NCBI GenBank assembly: GCA_029204045.2
Contig: CM055065.1
Location: forward strand, 49,575,580-49,639,579
Direction: 5' to 3'
Source: Tillandsia leiboldiana
Lineage: Eukaryota > Streptophyta > Magnoliopsida > Poales > Bromeliaceae
DNA length: 64,000 nt
Position numbers and translations under genes: made by a program. The number at the start of each line of letters is the position of its first letter. Position 1 is the first letter of the stretch. The notes beneath the pieces were generated by a model. It was not told the origin of the DNA, made no database searches, and saw only the letters and a list, made by a program, of their open reading frames with translations. Of the stretch, positions 27,130 through 39,685 are shown one piece after another.

Positions 27130-27557
27130 AGTTAATTGCATACGGTTCTATGTAAACATATCGAATAGCAGATATATTCATATAAAGTTTAACTTTTCAT
27201 ATTTATCCTTTCAAAAGTCCACCGTTATTCATATATATTCCTATCGTCTATCTCTGTTAGAAAAATCTAGTTAATCATAGATTAAATACGTAATTTTGGT
27301 TAGTTAGTAAGGTAAATTTATTTTTTTATTCTTTCAAATATTTCTGCATTATTTTTTAGAGAAATATTTTTGAAAGGACAAAACTGTCATTTCACATCTA
27401 ATCTGTTAAAAAATAAACAGTGAACTAACGATAATAAACCGGAGGGATATATATGAATAACGTTGGACTTTTGAAAGGATAAATATAAAAAGTTGAATTT
27501 TGTAGGAATATATTTACTATTCGATATATTTACATAGAGCCATATGCAATTAACCCT
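27130..27557. mobile_element. Family D MITE, complete copy
   Basis: About 428 bp with long imperfect inverted ends: 'gttaattgcatacggttcta' at the left mirrors 'tagagccatatgcaattaac' at the right, and both are followed inward by 'atatcgaatag' and then 'ccttt caaaagtcca' type sequence in mirror. Relatives: 9635-9934 (truncated), 29758-30110, 39686-40130. Confidence 0.7.
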
Positions 27558-29392
27558 TAAAAAAAATAATATAACAAATATAAAAGCCTTTTATTCGGTC
27601 ACGCATTAAGCTTATGATGAAGGGATTGGATCCCTGCATTTTTGATGCACTGTTTGGATATATAAATATTTTATTTTATATACTATTTTAATTTACTTAA
27701 TAAATTTTTGAGTCATATTTTTAACGTATGATAAATCACTTTTTTCCATAAAATACACTACTTTTTAAAATTATGTATATTAAAATTTTTTTAATCACAT
27801 ATAAAAACTTTTATGTTAAATAAACTCTGAATATTCAATCAAGGCATATAGCTTAGCTAGTTCTTTAAAATATGATTTTGTAAATAAATACAACTTTTAA
27901 TAAGAAGGGAAAAGGTATAATTAAATGGGTGGTGGGATTAATTTGTACCTTATAACAATATAATAAAATTTTGTATAAGTGTTATATTTATATTTCCTCT
28001 ATATTTAAAATTAGATTATAGAGATATATTTTTAGGATATATTATAATAATACGTTGCTATATATCCTAACGACTACACATATAACGATCCTAATTATAA
28101 ATGTTGGTATTTTTACTAGCGATATTTTTTTAAAATTTTAAAAATATTTAAAAATATCATTATAATATAGTTTTGTTATAATATCAAGTACAATTACGAA
28201 GGTTCTAGATAGTGTAGAAATAGTGGTAGATATTTTCACTATTTTCAAAACACTGTGATGGCAATAATTATCCTCTCTTTAAATCTCAGAAAAAAAAAAA
28301 GAAAGGTCCCTACACTTAAGTTTGTCCTTTGGGATAGTAATTTTATTATAGGGTAAAGTGGAATTAATTATTTTTTTTTTAAAAAATAATAAATTATCTA
28401 CATTATTTAATTTATTATAAATAAATTTAATTAGAAAATTTAGAATTTTGAGTATTAAGAATTTTATTACTCTTTCTGTATCTTAATAATATATTTTTTT
28501 AAAAAAAATAAAAAATAAAATAATTAAGTTTCAAATAATTTTTTTGTCATTTGTGTTAAAAATAATTAACGATGACAATAATAATAAGAATTTTATGTTG
28601 AATTTAATTTTTCTTATATATGGCCTAACATATAAATTTACAATTATATTATGGGCTATCTAATTTAATAGAACAATTAAGTGATCTAATATGGGCTCTG
28701 AAAATATCTATTGGGTATGAGTTATTAATATGTAGAAACCTAATACAAGTCTAATTAGGGTTTATGGGACTCTAATTAAATATAGTATATAAGGAATATA
28801 AAAGGGTTGTGGTCCCGAGTGGGATTACTGCCGTCAATTTGCCCTGCCCCATTCAGAGCAGAATTAATTAGACGACGAATCTTAGACTTAGAAGCATTTA
28901 ATCCAGTCGATTTTATTGTCGGTGTTTGAGGAACGATAGAATCTGAGAACGCGTTTTATCAGGCATGAATTCCGATAAGCGTTTATAATGTTTTCAAATA
29001 GATGAACGATTATCTAATAATTTACATATGTTTATTAGATTATTTCGCATTAATTTGCTAACGGATCTACCATTTTAAACATAACATTGCAAGGATGACA
29101 TGGTAGATTGGGTCCATGTAAGAATTTCATTTTCAGATAATCAAAGGCACCAATGCCAAAGTGTACTAATACCTCCCACTTTGATCAACAAGATGCCAAC
29201 ACAACCATCATCCCTTGTGAGTTGTGATGCCAAAAAGATGAAGGGAAATGAATGAATGCTTCTTTTTCTAACTTCATTCATTGCATGTACCACTCTGCTT
29301 TGTGGATGGTGGCCTACATTTTCCTCTTCTAGATTTGAATGGATGCATGCACAGCCCTAAGTGACATGTGATAGAATTCAATTTGTTTGTTG

Positions 29393-29396
<4 letters not shown>
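27558..29396. other. AT-rich intergenic DNA with TE traces
   Basis: 27945-28190 is a diverged family E copy ('aaaattttgtataagtgtta' ... 'atagttttgttataat'). 28760-29110 has a possible LTR-like segment with a TATA-like 'agtatataaggaatataaaa' (28783-28802) followed by less AT-rich sequence, but no LTR pair or primer site. 29100-29396 shows nothing I recognise. Confidence 0.3.
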
Positions 29397-29456
<60 letters not shown>

Positions 29457-29622
29457 CAATGCTACATGTACACCCCGAAGGGGTGTATATCATACACCTC
29501 CACCATTTTAATGGTGGCGATATCTTTTACGGGTCACATCGATTGACCCATCATCACACCCCACCCATTGGATGGGTAGGGTGTGTGATATACACCCCGT
29601 TTTGAGTGTACAAGTATCATTT

Positions 29623-29684
<62 letters not shown>
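29397..29684. mobile_element. Family B MITE in (TA)n
   Basis: The element is about 29454-29625 (starts AAGCAATGCTACATGTACAC, ends GTGTACAAGTATCATTTCCC), embedded in (TA)n at 29397-29453 and 29626-29684. TATATATAT lies directly on each side, consistent with, but not proof of, a 9 bp duplication. Confidence 0.75.
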
Positions 29685-29687
<3 letters not shown>

Positions 29688-31960
29688 AAGTAAACTTTTA
29701 TTTTCTCCTTCTTGTTTAGCATATTTTTATTTAGCCATTCAGTAATTCAAAAAATTATACTTGTTGATTTTATATAGATCTCTGTAAACATATCGAATAG
29801 CAAATATATATATCTATAAAATTCAATTTCTTATATATATCAAAAGTTTTAAATTGTTCATATACGTTTCTACCGTTTAGTGAGTGAGGTAAATTTATTT
29901 TTTTATTCTTTTAGATATTATACTTAGTCATAGATATATTTTTTAACAGTAGAAATTTTTAAAAGAATATATTTGTAAAAATAAAATTAATATTTTATTT
30001 ATATTTTGTTAAAAAATAAATAGCAAGTTAACGACAACAAATAAGAAAAATATATATGAATAATTTAGGACTCGTTGTATTTACAGAAAGCCGTATGAAA
30101 TTAATTATAAAAAATTTAATTATTAAAATATGTTTTTTTCCTTAATTATTATCATTTCGATGGCTTCATTATCACAAGGGTTATGTGTTGAAGATAATTA
30201 AATGATAATATGATTGGCTCATTTTGATGTGAACAAGGGCATGAAAAAGTAGACACAAAATTTAACTCCCCATGTTATCTGTGAATTTCAATAGTTACAT
30301 CTAACATGTGATAACCCACCAACAAATAACTTTTCTCTAAAATAATTGTTCTTAATTAAATAACTTTTCATTCAAATCCCAGTCAGGGAATCCCCAAATA
30401 TTTTTGCAATTTAAGACCATCACTAAAACTGTAAAAAAAAAAAAAAGTTATGGATTTTGTACTTATTGTTAGAAAAATATTATTTATACATTTTACTTAT
30501 TTAATGTATAAAGGTAAGTAGGAATGCCAACGAGCCGAATACGAGCTAGGGCCGGCTCGTGTTCATTTAATAAACAAGCCTAACACGAGCTGGCTCATTT
30601 AAATATAGAGCTGAAAAATTTGGTTCGTGAACAACAAATTAGATTTTTATTTTCACTATTAGATGTAAAGTTGAAAGAAAATTTAAAAATTAAAATATTA
30701 ATTTAATAATTAAATTTCACAAAAAATTTAATTTTTTATATTAGGCTAATGTACTTTTGAAAGTAGTAAAGTGCTGACACTATAATATTTTTAACTGTTG
30801 AATTAATTATAATAATTTTTTTGATCATACACAATGGTTCATAAAAAATAATTATTATTGACTTTTGATTCAATAAGCAAAAAATTAATTTTAATAATTA
30901 AATATTTTTAAAAATATTTTAGCTCACTATAAATAAATAAGTTTTTTTATAATTTGATATTTATATTTTATATTTAAATAAATAACAGAGTTGAATTTTA
31001 TATTTAAATTAGGATAAAATTAAATAATAAAAATTTATATTATATATATATATTATAATTAATATATATAAATATATATAAATATAATATATATGTATTC
31101 AAGCTGTTATCGAGCCGAATACAAGCGAGCTGACCTTAACTCGTGTTCCGCTTGTTTATTAAACGAGCTGAAAAATTCGGCTCGTTTACTATACGGACGA
31201 TTCAATCTTGAACTCATTTTGAGCCGAATAGGAGTTGACTGACGAACAACGAGCTGGATTGCCCAAACGTAAGTCACCGGTAAAAATAATTCTACCTATT
31301 TATTTAATTTGCGGATATTTAATAATGGAGAAAAAAATTATAGCCCACACCTAGTGCATCTCCACGTCTATAAATGGCACATTTCTCTACTCTTTTTTTT
31401 TGACCACTTATTGAGTTATAACTTTTTTTTTTTCAATGCATAAATTTGACCATTGAATTGAAAGGGAGATGAATTAGGTGTCTTAAATAATTTTTACACT
31501 AAGTTAAGGTCCAAAACGAAATATTGTTGAAACTTAAGGAATTGAATTGAAATCTTATTAAAAAGTTCAAGGTCTCAAAAGCAGAAATATAAAATTTGAG
31601 TACTTAAATATAACTCGACATAAAGTTCCAGAATGCTCGTGGGCATGTTTGTCGATGAATCAAATACAAGCTGTTTGCTTGTCTATTAAACGAGTTAAAT
31701 ACAAAATAATTTTAAAATAATAAATTAAAAAATCAAAAATTTAATTTAAAAAATAAAATTTTCAAAATATAAATATCTTAACACTTAAAATTTAAATTGA
31801 TAAATTTAACTTATATTTGAGTCATTTACTAAACAAATCATGGATTTCACATTTATTTCGATCTGAGTATGAACCAACTTGATCCAAATTGATGTCTAGC
31901 TTGTTTTCATATCTCTGCTTCAACAGCAGCAGCAGCAAAATAAAATAAAATAAAATAAAA
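29685..31960. other. TE relics and AT-rich DNA
   Basis: 29758-30110 is a family D copy. 30520-31270 is a degenerate element with 'cgagccgaatacgagctagg' near the left and 'cgagccgaatacaagcgagc' plus 'gagccgaataggagttgact' near the right, separated by AT-rich sequence; it resembles hAT-type non-autonomous repeats but no clean termini or target duplication were found. The rest is AT-rich. No gene. Confidence 0.4.
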
Positions 31961-31963
31961 TAA

Positions 31964-32016
<53 letters not shown>

Positions 32017-32197
32017 GGAAAATGCTATGTGTACACCCCTTTCGGGGTGTACATCATACACCCCACCCATCTAAGGGTGGGGGTGTGATGATGGGTCACT
32101 CGATGTGACCCGTAAAAAATATCGGCACCATTAAAATGGTGGAGGTGTATGATGTACACCCCTTCGGGGTGTACATGTAGCATTGCTCTAATAATAA
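31961..32197. mobile_element. Family B MITE inserted in (TAA)n
   Basis: The element is 32017-32188 (172 bp), starts GGAAAATGCTATGTGTACAC and ends GTACATGTAGCATTGCTC. It lies in a (TAA)n array (about 31968-32016), and TAATAATAA is on both sides. This copy shows the family is not limited to (TA)n. Confidence 0.8.
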
Positions 32198-32430
32198 TAT
32201 GTGGCCTCCTTTTAAGAACCCCCATGATGATGTTTTCTATTTTGGAATTAATGAAAAAGCCGAGAGAGCCCAGTAGTTGTGTGTTGTGCTTCAGCAGCAG
32301 CAGCAGCACAGCAGCAGCAGCAACAACAACAACAAAAAATTGGCCTCCTTTTAAGAACCCCCATGATGATGCTTTCTATTTTGGATTTAATGAAAAAGCC
32401 GAGAGAGCCCATTATGATGCTTTCCTAGAA
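32198..32430. repeat. ~72 bp direct repeat separated by (CAG)n/(CAA)n
   Basis: 'ggcctccttttaagaacccc' through 'aaaaagccgagagagccca' occurs at about 32203-32272 and 32341-32410, with one or two differences. Between them lies (CAG)n then (CAA)n (32292-32336). The first copy runs on into 'gtagttgtgtgttgtgcttc', resembling the zinc-finger start of the adjacent LINE ('gtagttgtgtcatctgctta'), which suggests duplication with template switching at the LINE 5' junction. Confidence 0.5.
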
Positions 32431-32945
32431 GGAAAATTCTGACCAGAGATAGTTTACTAAAAAGAAGCTGGAGTGGGCTCAGTAGTTGTGTCATCTGCTT
32501 AGGATCAGAAGAAATAGTGGATCATTTTTTTGTATCATGTACCTCCGCAAAAACACTGCTGGAGGTATTGTTGCCAAACAAACTGGAGGTCCGCAGCTGT
32601 ACAACCGTCGATAGGCTCTGGGAAGCGAGCTCTCTCCAAAAGGGTGCATTGGGAAAAAGGGTTCTTACCACCATCACGGCCATCTGGTGAAACATTTGGT
32701 TGGAAAGAAACGGAAGAACATTCGAAAATAAAAAGCGTTGCCTCAGTGCTCTACTAGCTAAAATTAGGCTTTTCCGATCGGACTGAACCATGTTTTGTGC
32801 TTAGTATTCTTTTTTTTTTCTTTTTTTTTTCTTTTTTTTTTTTGAACCCGACTGCTCTTCTGCAGAAATCGGCTGCCCCGTTGCTAAGTTCATTTGCGTT
32901 ATGAATAAAGCCGCAATATGTTGCATTTATCTCAAAAAAAAAGAA
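32431..32945 (+). pseudogene. 5'-truncated L1-type LINE, ORF2 C-terminus and 3' tail
   Basis: Plus strand frames encode RKILTRDSLLKRSWSG, then a zinc-binding C-V-I-C-L-G-x4-D-H-x5-C module, then an RLWEASSLQKGALGKRVLTT segment and WLERNGRTFENKK. These are colinear with the better copy at 44962-46499. In-frame stops (for example before NIWLERN) show it is dead. The 3' part has a pyrimidine tract (32810-32842), a conserved tail with CGGCTGCCC and CCGCAATATGTTGC, and an A-rich end. AAGCCGAGAGAG occurs on both sides (left about 32397, right about 32964) and may be the target duplication. Confidence 0.7.
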
Positions 32946-33116
32946 AAAAAAAGAAAAAAAACGAAGCCGAGAGAGAGAGAGAGAGAGGGAAGCAATGTTT
33001 GTTGTATATATATATTTGCATGAATGTGTACATGCAAATCTTGTGCTTTGCCCATCTTAGAATTCACATAAACTCATTTATATATTTACTTAAAAATAAT
33101 AAAAATAATTATCAAA
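32946..33116. other. Short spacer with (GA)n
   Basis: A-rich LINE tail running into (GA)n, then AT-rich spacer. Confidence 0.4.
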
Positions 33117-33396
33117 TCGTTGACGTTAACTATTAATTTAAAAAACTCGAGTTATTAGAAATACGCAACCAATTCACTTAAAACGTATAGACATAGCGCC
33201 TATGGATCTCGACCGGACTCAATCCACCAGAATGTTAGGTTTATTGTTGGGCCTCTTGCCGTTAGATCTGTTGTGGACCGCAGCCTCACTCAACTTATTG
33301 GTCTCATCCAATTCAACTTATTAGTCTTCTATACCTATTGTCATATGACAAGAAATTAAACCTATTTTTAACCCATAAATAAACCGGCAATAAAAA
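33117..33396 (-). mobile_element. Solo LTR of the 12.2 kb TRIM family
   Basis: About 280 bp matching both LTRs of 12201-12827, including 'gatctcgaccggactcaa', 'gggcctcttgccgttagatc' and 'aacccataaataaa'. No internal region or second LTR follows, as expected after LTR-LTR recombination. Confidence 0.7.
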
Positions 33397-34584
33397 TTTG
33401 TCATATCCTCCATATAGTTGATTATTTCTTTTACTTTAATAATATATAATTTTAACTACATATTGTTTAAATAAAAATATACAGAATTTATCTGAATATT
33501 ATTTTGAATTGACTACTAAATTTTTTAAAATTTTAATTTTACTATCCAACATTTTAATTTTTTTAAATTTGAACAATCAGCGATCGTTTAATTTTAAATT
33601 TTAAGCTAATTATTTAATCTATTTATAGATGTGAGAAATTGAGAATTATATGAAGTGTACTAATTAAATTTATGAAGATAAATAATAAATTCAAAATTTG
33701 AAGCTAAACTATTGTTGTTGATTGATTTAAATCAAACAAATTGAAATATTAGATAGTAAATTGAATGCATTAATTAAAATAAATTTTTTAAAATTAAATT
33801 TAAATCTAATTAATGCATTCTATGCTATTTAAGAAGTTGTGTGTGAAAATTATAAAATTTGAAAATTTATTGTTTGGATTTTAAGTAATTTCCATCGTCG
33901 ACAATGAAAAAATTATTATTTAATTTTTGAGAAATTATTAATTTTTATATATAGATTTTTCTAAATGTTGGGACTTGGCATTAAAAATTATTAAATTTTC
34001 ACACATGCGGATTAAAAAAAAAAAAAAAAAAGCTCTCAAGGGGTGAATTTCGAAATTTGTCTATAGTTGAGGGGGTCTCCATAAGAAGGTTTTTTTTTAA
34101 AAAAAAACGTCTCTTTTACAATTTAAAGTAGAGTAATAGAGCGAAGCCTCTCCCTCCTCTTGTTTTAATGTCGGAGAGGTTTAAGTGCATGGAGTGGGAA
34201 AAGGTGTGAACTTTTTTTGAAAAAGAGTGGTTTTAAATTTATTTTGTCTTGTTTTGTTGTTGATTTTTGAGGTTTGAGTTATAAGAGGTCAAAAAAAAGT
34301 GAGCTTTTGATTTGTTTTATTGTTAATTCTTGAGGTTTATTAAGTCAATAGAGGGGCAAGCATAAAAAAAGCGAGCTTTTTTTATGTTATTTTGATTCTC
34401 AAGGATTGAGTTTTTTTTTTTTTTTTTTTTTTTGCAGAAAAATTAATGGTTTTTTGTGGGATTTTTTAACAATGATTTTTCTCTTCTTTTTTTTTTTTAA
34501 AAAAAATAATTTTAAAATCAGGCAGTGAGTTTTGAGTTTCTTATTAGTTGAGAGATTTGATCATTTGATCTTTTCCTCTATATT
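33397..34584. other. Upstream region and leader of the ethylene receptor
   Basis: 33420-33800 is AT-rich and similar to 40850-41040, a dispersed repeat. From about 34140 the sequence is T-rich and probably includes the promoter and leader. A T(24)GCAG tract ending about 34436 looks like a strong 3' splice site and would fit a 5' UTR intron, common in this receptor family; the donor was not identified. Confidence 0.35.
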
Positions 34585-34663
34585 ATGTATTATTATTTTC
34601 TGGGATTTTAAGCATAGATTGTGTTTCTTCATGAAGCTTTGAATGATGATGCTTCTTCTTTAG
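34585..34663 (+). promoter_or_regulatory. Three short upstream ORFs before the receptor ATG
   Basis: Upstream ATGs with in-frame stops: 34585-34611 (8 codons plus stop), 34631-34642 (ATGAAGCTTTGA, MKL) and 34643-34663 (three ATGs, three CTTs, TAG). The last ends 5 bp before the receptor start at 34669. If the transcript includes them, they would reduce or condition translation of the receptor. Confidence 0.45.
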
Positions 34664-34668
34664 TCCAA

Positions 34669-37472
34669 ATGCGAAATCCATTATTCCACTCAGAACTCTT
34701 CATCATCATCATCATCATCTTAACCCTGCTCTTCTTCTGCTCTCGCTGCTGTTCTTCTTCGTCCTCCTCCGGCGCCCAATTCCCGCACTGCCACTGCGAC
34801 GGCGACGGCGACGGCGACGGCGGCGGCGACTGGCCCGTGGAGACGATCTTCCGGTGGCAGAAGGTGGGCGACTTGTTGATCGCGGCCGCCTACTTCTCGA
34901 TCCCCCTGGAGCTCCTCTACTTCGTGACGTGCTCGAACCTGTTCCCCTTCAAATGGATCCTCCTGCAGTTCATCTCTTTCATCGTGCTCTGCGGACTGAC
35001 GCATCTGCTGAACGTGTTCACTTACGGGCCGCACTCGTTCCTCCTCGTCCTCTGCCTGACCGTCTCCAAGTTCTTCACCGCGCTCGTCTCTTTCCTGACG
35101 GCCATCACCTTCCTGACCTTGATCCCTCAGCTGCTGCGGGTGAAGGTGCGGGAGAGCTTCCTGCGGCTGAAGGCCCGCGAGCTCGACCGCGAAGTCGGCC
35201 TGATGAAGCGCCAAAAGGAGGCCGGCTGGCACGTCCGGATGCTCACCCACGAGATCCGGAAGTCGCTCGACCGCCACACCATCCTGCACACCACTCTCGT
35301 CGAGCTCTCGAAAGCTCTCGCCCTCTCCAATTGCGCTGTCTGGATGCCGGACGAGGACAACACGGCCGCCATGACCCTCACTCACGAGCTGGCGGCCAGA
35401 GACTCCTCCGCGCTTTCTTCCATCCCCACGCAAGACCCGGATGTGCTGTCTGTCAGGAATACCGACGGCGCCAAACTCCTGAAATCGGACTCTTTGCTGG
35501 CCTCCTCTAGCGGCGGCGGCGGCGGCGGCGGCGGGGGGGAGGGCGACGAATTCGGCGCGGTCGCCGCCATCCGAATGCCGATGCTGAAAGTTTCGGATTT
35601 CAAAGAGGGGACGCCCGAAATGATGATCGAGGCGTCCTACGCCATATTGGTTTTGGTTCTTCCCAAAGACTGTTCCAGGGTCTGGACCCCGAATGAGCTG
35701 GAGATTGTCGAGTTCGTAGCCGATCAGGTCGCGGTCGCTCTATCTCACGCCTCCGTCCTGGAGGAGTCTCGGTCCATGAGGGACGAGCTGGAGGAGCGGA
35801 ATAGGGCCCTGCTTCGCGCGAAGCAGAATTTGCTTATGGCCAACGAGGCGAGGAACGCGTTTCAGCGGGCCATGAGCCGAGGAATGCGAATGCCCATCCA
35901 CTCGATCCTAAGTTTACTCTCTGTAATGCAACAAGAGAATTTGAGTCCCGAGCAACTGCTCGCCGTCGACGCCACGGCTAGAACCGGAAGCGCGGTCTCG
36001 ACTCTGATCAACGATGCTGTGGAAATCTCTGTCGCGAACCGTGAGCAATTTGCTTTGGAAATATGCTCCTTTCGGCTAAAATCGCTGATCAAAGAAGCCG
36101 CTAGCGTCGCGAGGTGCCTTTGTGATTCTAGGGGTTTCGGTTTTGAGGTTCAAGTCGGAAATTCAATTTTCGATCGAGTTGTGGGCGATGAGAGGAGGAT
36201 TTTTCATGTCATACTGCATATGGTCGGAAATCTTTTGCATTCGCGCGAGGAAGGGTTTCTGACATTTGGGGTTTATACCGATAGAGAAGCCGAAGAATTG
36301 CAAGGTTGGAGATGGGCTCAACCGAGGACGAACATTCCCTGTGGGTATGCAATTGTGAAATTCGAGATCAGGATTAAAAGATCGCAAAATTCCGATTCGA
36401 TCTCTTCGATTCCGCTTCCGAAGCACCCGAATAGCGAGGGGTTTGATATGGGTCTCAGCTTCAGTATGTGCAAAAAGCTTGTGCAGGTATATACATACAT
36501 ACACACACATTCTATTATACACTTATTTTTTTTTGTAAATTTTGTTAGATGAATTCATTTTCCGAAGAGGTCATGTATGTGTGGAAATTATAGTCTGAAA
36601 AGACCTCATAATGCTTACCAGTGACTTGAAATTGACCATAGATTTTATAAATTTTGTATAAATTTTGAGTTAGAAGTACGAATTCATGATGAACATTAAA
36701 GGGGAATACTTTGTTCCGGATCTATCGGTCAGCGCATGCGTTGTTCTCGCTTAAAACTATTTGAATTCAACAAATTAAATGGCGGGTTGTGCGAAACCAA
36801 TGTTTTGTAACTTTTGTTGCAGCTTGCTTTCGAAATATTTGGTAGAATTTTGTTCTTCACATCAAATTGTTTAAATTCTACTTTTCTTCGTTTTTTTCTC
36901 ACATGATGTTATCTTTTCAATACTATTGGCAGTTAATGCAGGGAAACATCTGGGCGGTTTTAAACTCCCGCGGCCAGCCCGAAAGCATGACGCTCGTCCT
37001 TCGCCTCCAACTTCAACCCCCCGCTTCAATCTCCGGCTCGGGCGGAGGATCCATCGATCGCCTCCGCTCGTCGTCGTCGTCCTCCTCCTCCTCTCTCATC
37101 AAGGGCCTCAGAGTTCTTCTAACCGAGGAGGACGGCATTAGCCGAACCGTAACGCGAAAGCTCCTCGAGAAGCTGGGCTGCTCCGTCTGTACTGCCGCGT
37201 CAGCGGCTCAGTGCTTGGGCGCTCTCAGCACGTCTGCCATGCCTTTCCAGCTCGTTATTCTCGACCTCGACTTGAATCAGATCAGCGGGTTCGAATTGGG
37301 GCAGACGATTCGAAAGTTTCGAAGTGGGCTGCTGATTGTGGGTCTGACGACGGGCGTGAAGGAAGATGCGTGGAAGAAATGCATTCAGTCGGGGATGAGC
37401 GGTTTGATTCGGAAACCGGTTTTGCTCAGAACGGTGAAAGAAGAGCTCATCAGGGTTCTTCAAAACACATAG
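34669..37472 (+). CDS. ETR2: Subfamily II ethylene receptor (ETR2/EIN4-like)
   Basis: Ethylene receptors are ER-membrane, copper-binding negative regulators of ethylene responses that act through CTR1. Exons 34669-36486 and 36933-37472, joined in phase 0 (CAG/GTATAT ... GGCAG/TTA) to give KKLVQ-LMQGNIW; 785 aa, near the usual 760-780. The ATG at 34669 is the first in frame after a stop at 34615. N-terminal hydrophobic segment about 10-24, then Cys-rich HCHC at 40-43; three further membrane segments about 68-90, 95-118 and 123-148, with Cys108 and His112 in the VLCGLTH ethylene/copper site. GAF domain about 190-375; degenerate histidine kinase from about 394, where MSRGMRMP replaces the phospho-His motif; receiver domain about 664-785 with EED, Asp717 and RKP. 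An extra N-terminal hydrophobic segment, missing His and a receiver place it in subfamily II. A Gly9 run (GGC repeats near 35510) interrupts the GAF region. Confidence 0.93.
36487..36932 (+). other. Intron of the ethylene receptor
   Basis: 446 bp with GT (36487) and AG (36931-36932) borders. It falls in phase 0 between the kinase-like domain and its ATP-binding tail (…CKKLVQ/LMQGNIW…). AT-rich and no transposon recognised. Confidence 0.9.
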
Positions 37473-39685
37473 AGCAAATGTTTCTGGTTCATCAAATTTC
37501 GGCGATTATTTCATGTACAAATAGAATAGTACGTTTTGGTTCTGAAGCACAAATAGTTGCATCTCAATTATTCTTATGTATTTCCCTTCAATTCATATAG
37601 GTTTTTCGATATTATACTGAATTATGTTTTGTTTTGTTTTCGGCTCGAATTCAAGTCATTTATGAAATTTCAACTTTATATGAGGCAACAGTAACATACA
37701 ATGTTAACTAATTAACACAGCTGCAGTGTATCAGGTGCATGATGCAGATTTCAAACAAAGAAAAAATACAACTCCAAATTGTTTTATTTTGTAGTAAAAT
37801 CAGCGTCTCAAATCTCATTCTTCTTTCTGCCACAGTAAAAATTTTAGAATTTTCAACTAACAAAAGCTTTGTTAGTTGAATTTTCGCAATTGAAATAGAA
37901 CAAACAGACACTTGGCTGATTTTGATGTTCATTAAGAATTTTTTGAATGATTTGATAAAGCTTCAATTTGAAGCTTCTGCTTCTTGCTGCAGCAGAAGCA
38001 ACATGGAGATCTTAAGTTAATTAATATCCAAGTCAATTATCTTGCATGATAGTGACTGATATGTAGAGCCTTCTTAATTAATTTTCATGCTTGCTTTGAA
38101 TTGATAATGCTACAATTTTTCTTGGATTGAAAAAAGGATTAGTAAAAGAGAGCTTTGGTTGTACCAAAGTACACAAATATTAACATCTAATTATTATTAT
38201 TATTATTATTATTTTTTATCAAATCTGATCGCAGAACACGGTGCATAGAATATGATGGAATTAAACATTAACCAAGATTTATTCTAATTTATTGGTAAAT
38301 GATGTTCATGTGGATATAAGATAACATTTGCCAATGTACTTAGCATTGCTAACGACGAAATAAACTAAGTACTACTTGCTTAATTATGATAAAAAGTGAA
38401 TAAAATTCTTATTTAGTGTGTGGAACATCTAAATTTAAACTTTTTTTGAGGAAAATTGCTCAATATAAACCTCCATGTGGTTGATAAATAATGGGTAATT
38501 AAGATCAATTATTGCTTAGCTTTAATGATAGTTCCTAATCCCAATGTGAGGTCATAAATAAGGTGATCAAGAAGTTGCTTTCATTGTGTAAATCTCCATT
38601 ATCCATACTCTACTCTTGCCTAAAATAAATAAATAAAAAAAATTGCTATTATAAAATTACTAGATGTGAACAGCCGATGAGAAAGAGTCAAGTATTAGCT
38701 CAAATAATAATTTTTTATTTATTTTTAAATTCAAATACTATTTTCGAGTCATTTTTTAAGTAGCGATCAAATCTATTATTTATAATAATTAATAAGATAT
38801 GGAAATGAATTGTATTGTCTCTTCTGTTCTCTCTCTAATTGTTATTATATTAGGAAATGTAATTCAAATAATCTTCATCACATATATAAGCAACATGTTA
38901 AAATTGTTAAAATTATTTCTAAGTGATATTAATATCTTAAAGTTAAAGTATAATATGCTATATAAGATTTGCACCATTTGAAGAGCCTATATTTGAAATC
39001 CTATATAAAACCAAGTTATAATTTACTCCCAATAATCAACAGAATAGAAAGAGTTATTTTTTTATTTAAAAATTTATTATAGTGTAAAAAAATTTATCTA
39101 ATTGAGATAATGTAAAAAAATAGTAAAATTTAATTTTTAGATGCTTTAGATATAGTATATATAGTACTTGCATAGTGAAACTAATAATTTACTCCCATTT
39201 CACTTCATATGAAAGTGGAAAGTTTAAAAAACAGCGTCTAATTTAGTCAAAAATTTTGTTGAATTCGAAAATATTTATAATTGGCATGAGAGATTTTTAA
39301 ACTGTTTTTATTTTTCGCTCCGGTTTTAGAATGTAATTCTAAGTTGAAAAATACTTTTTGAGATCTATGATGTCGTTTCGGTCGAGATTGAGATCTAAAT
39401 TCAATTGTTTCGACTTTTATTTTTGCATTTTTTATTTTTACATTTTTTAAATTATTTTTGAAAAATTTTATATATATATTTTTATTTTGAGTCTAATTAT
39501 TTAGTTATTTCTAATCATGTTAATTTTTTAGTTATTTCTAATCATGTTAACTTTAGAGATATATTATAATTTACTATCTTTCTTTATAATAGAATTAAGA
39601 TATTGACCCTATATATAGGTGTATGATGCACTTATTATAATTTTGATTTGGATCAATAATAAGCTTAAAGACCATATAAATTAAA
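37473..39685. other. Receptor 3' flank and intergenic DNA
   Basis: The 3' UTR probably ends within the first few hundred bases; no classical AATAAA is seen near 37500-37650, and plant signals are weak anyway. A short (ATT)n tract is at about 38189-38212. Small frames (37708-37932 minus, 38799-38981 plus) lack domains. No gene. Confidence 0.4.

Noticed and set aside
34720..35603. Long antisense and alternative-frame ORFs over the ethylene receptor exon
   Set aside because: They are shadows of the GC-rich receptor coding sequence; only the plus frame has domains and splice continuity.
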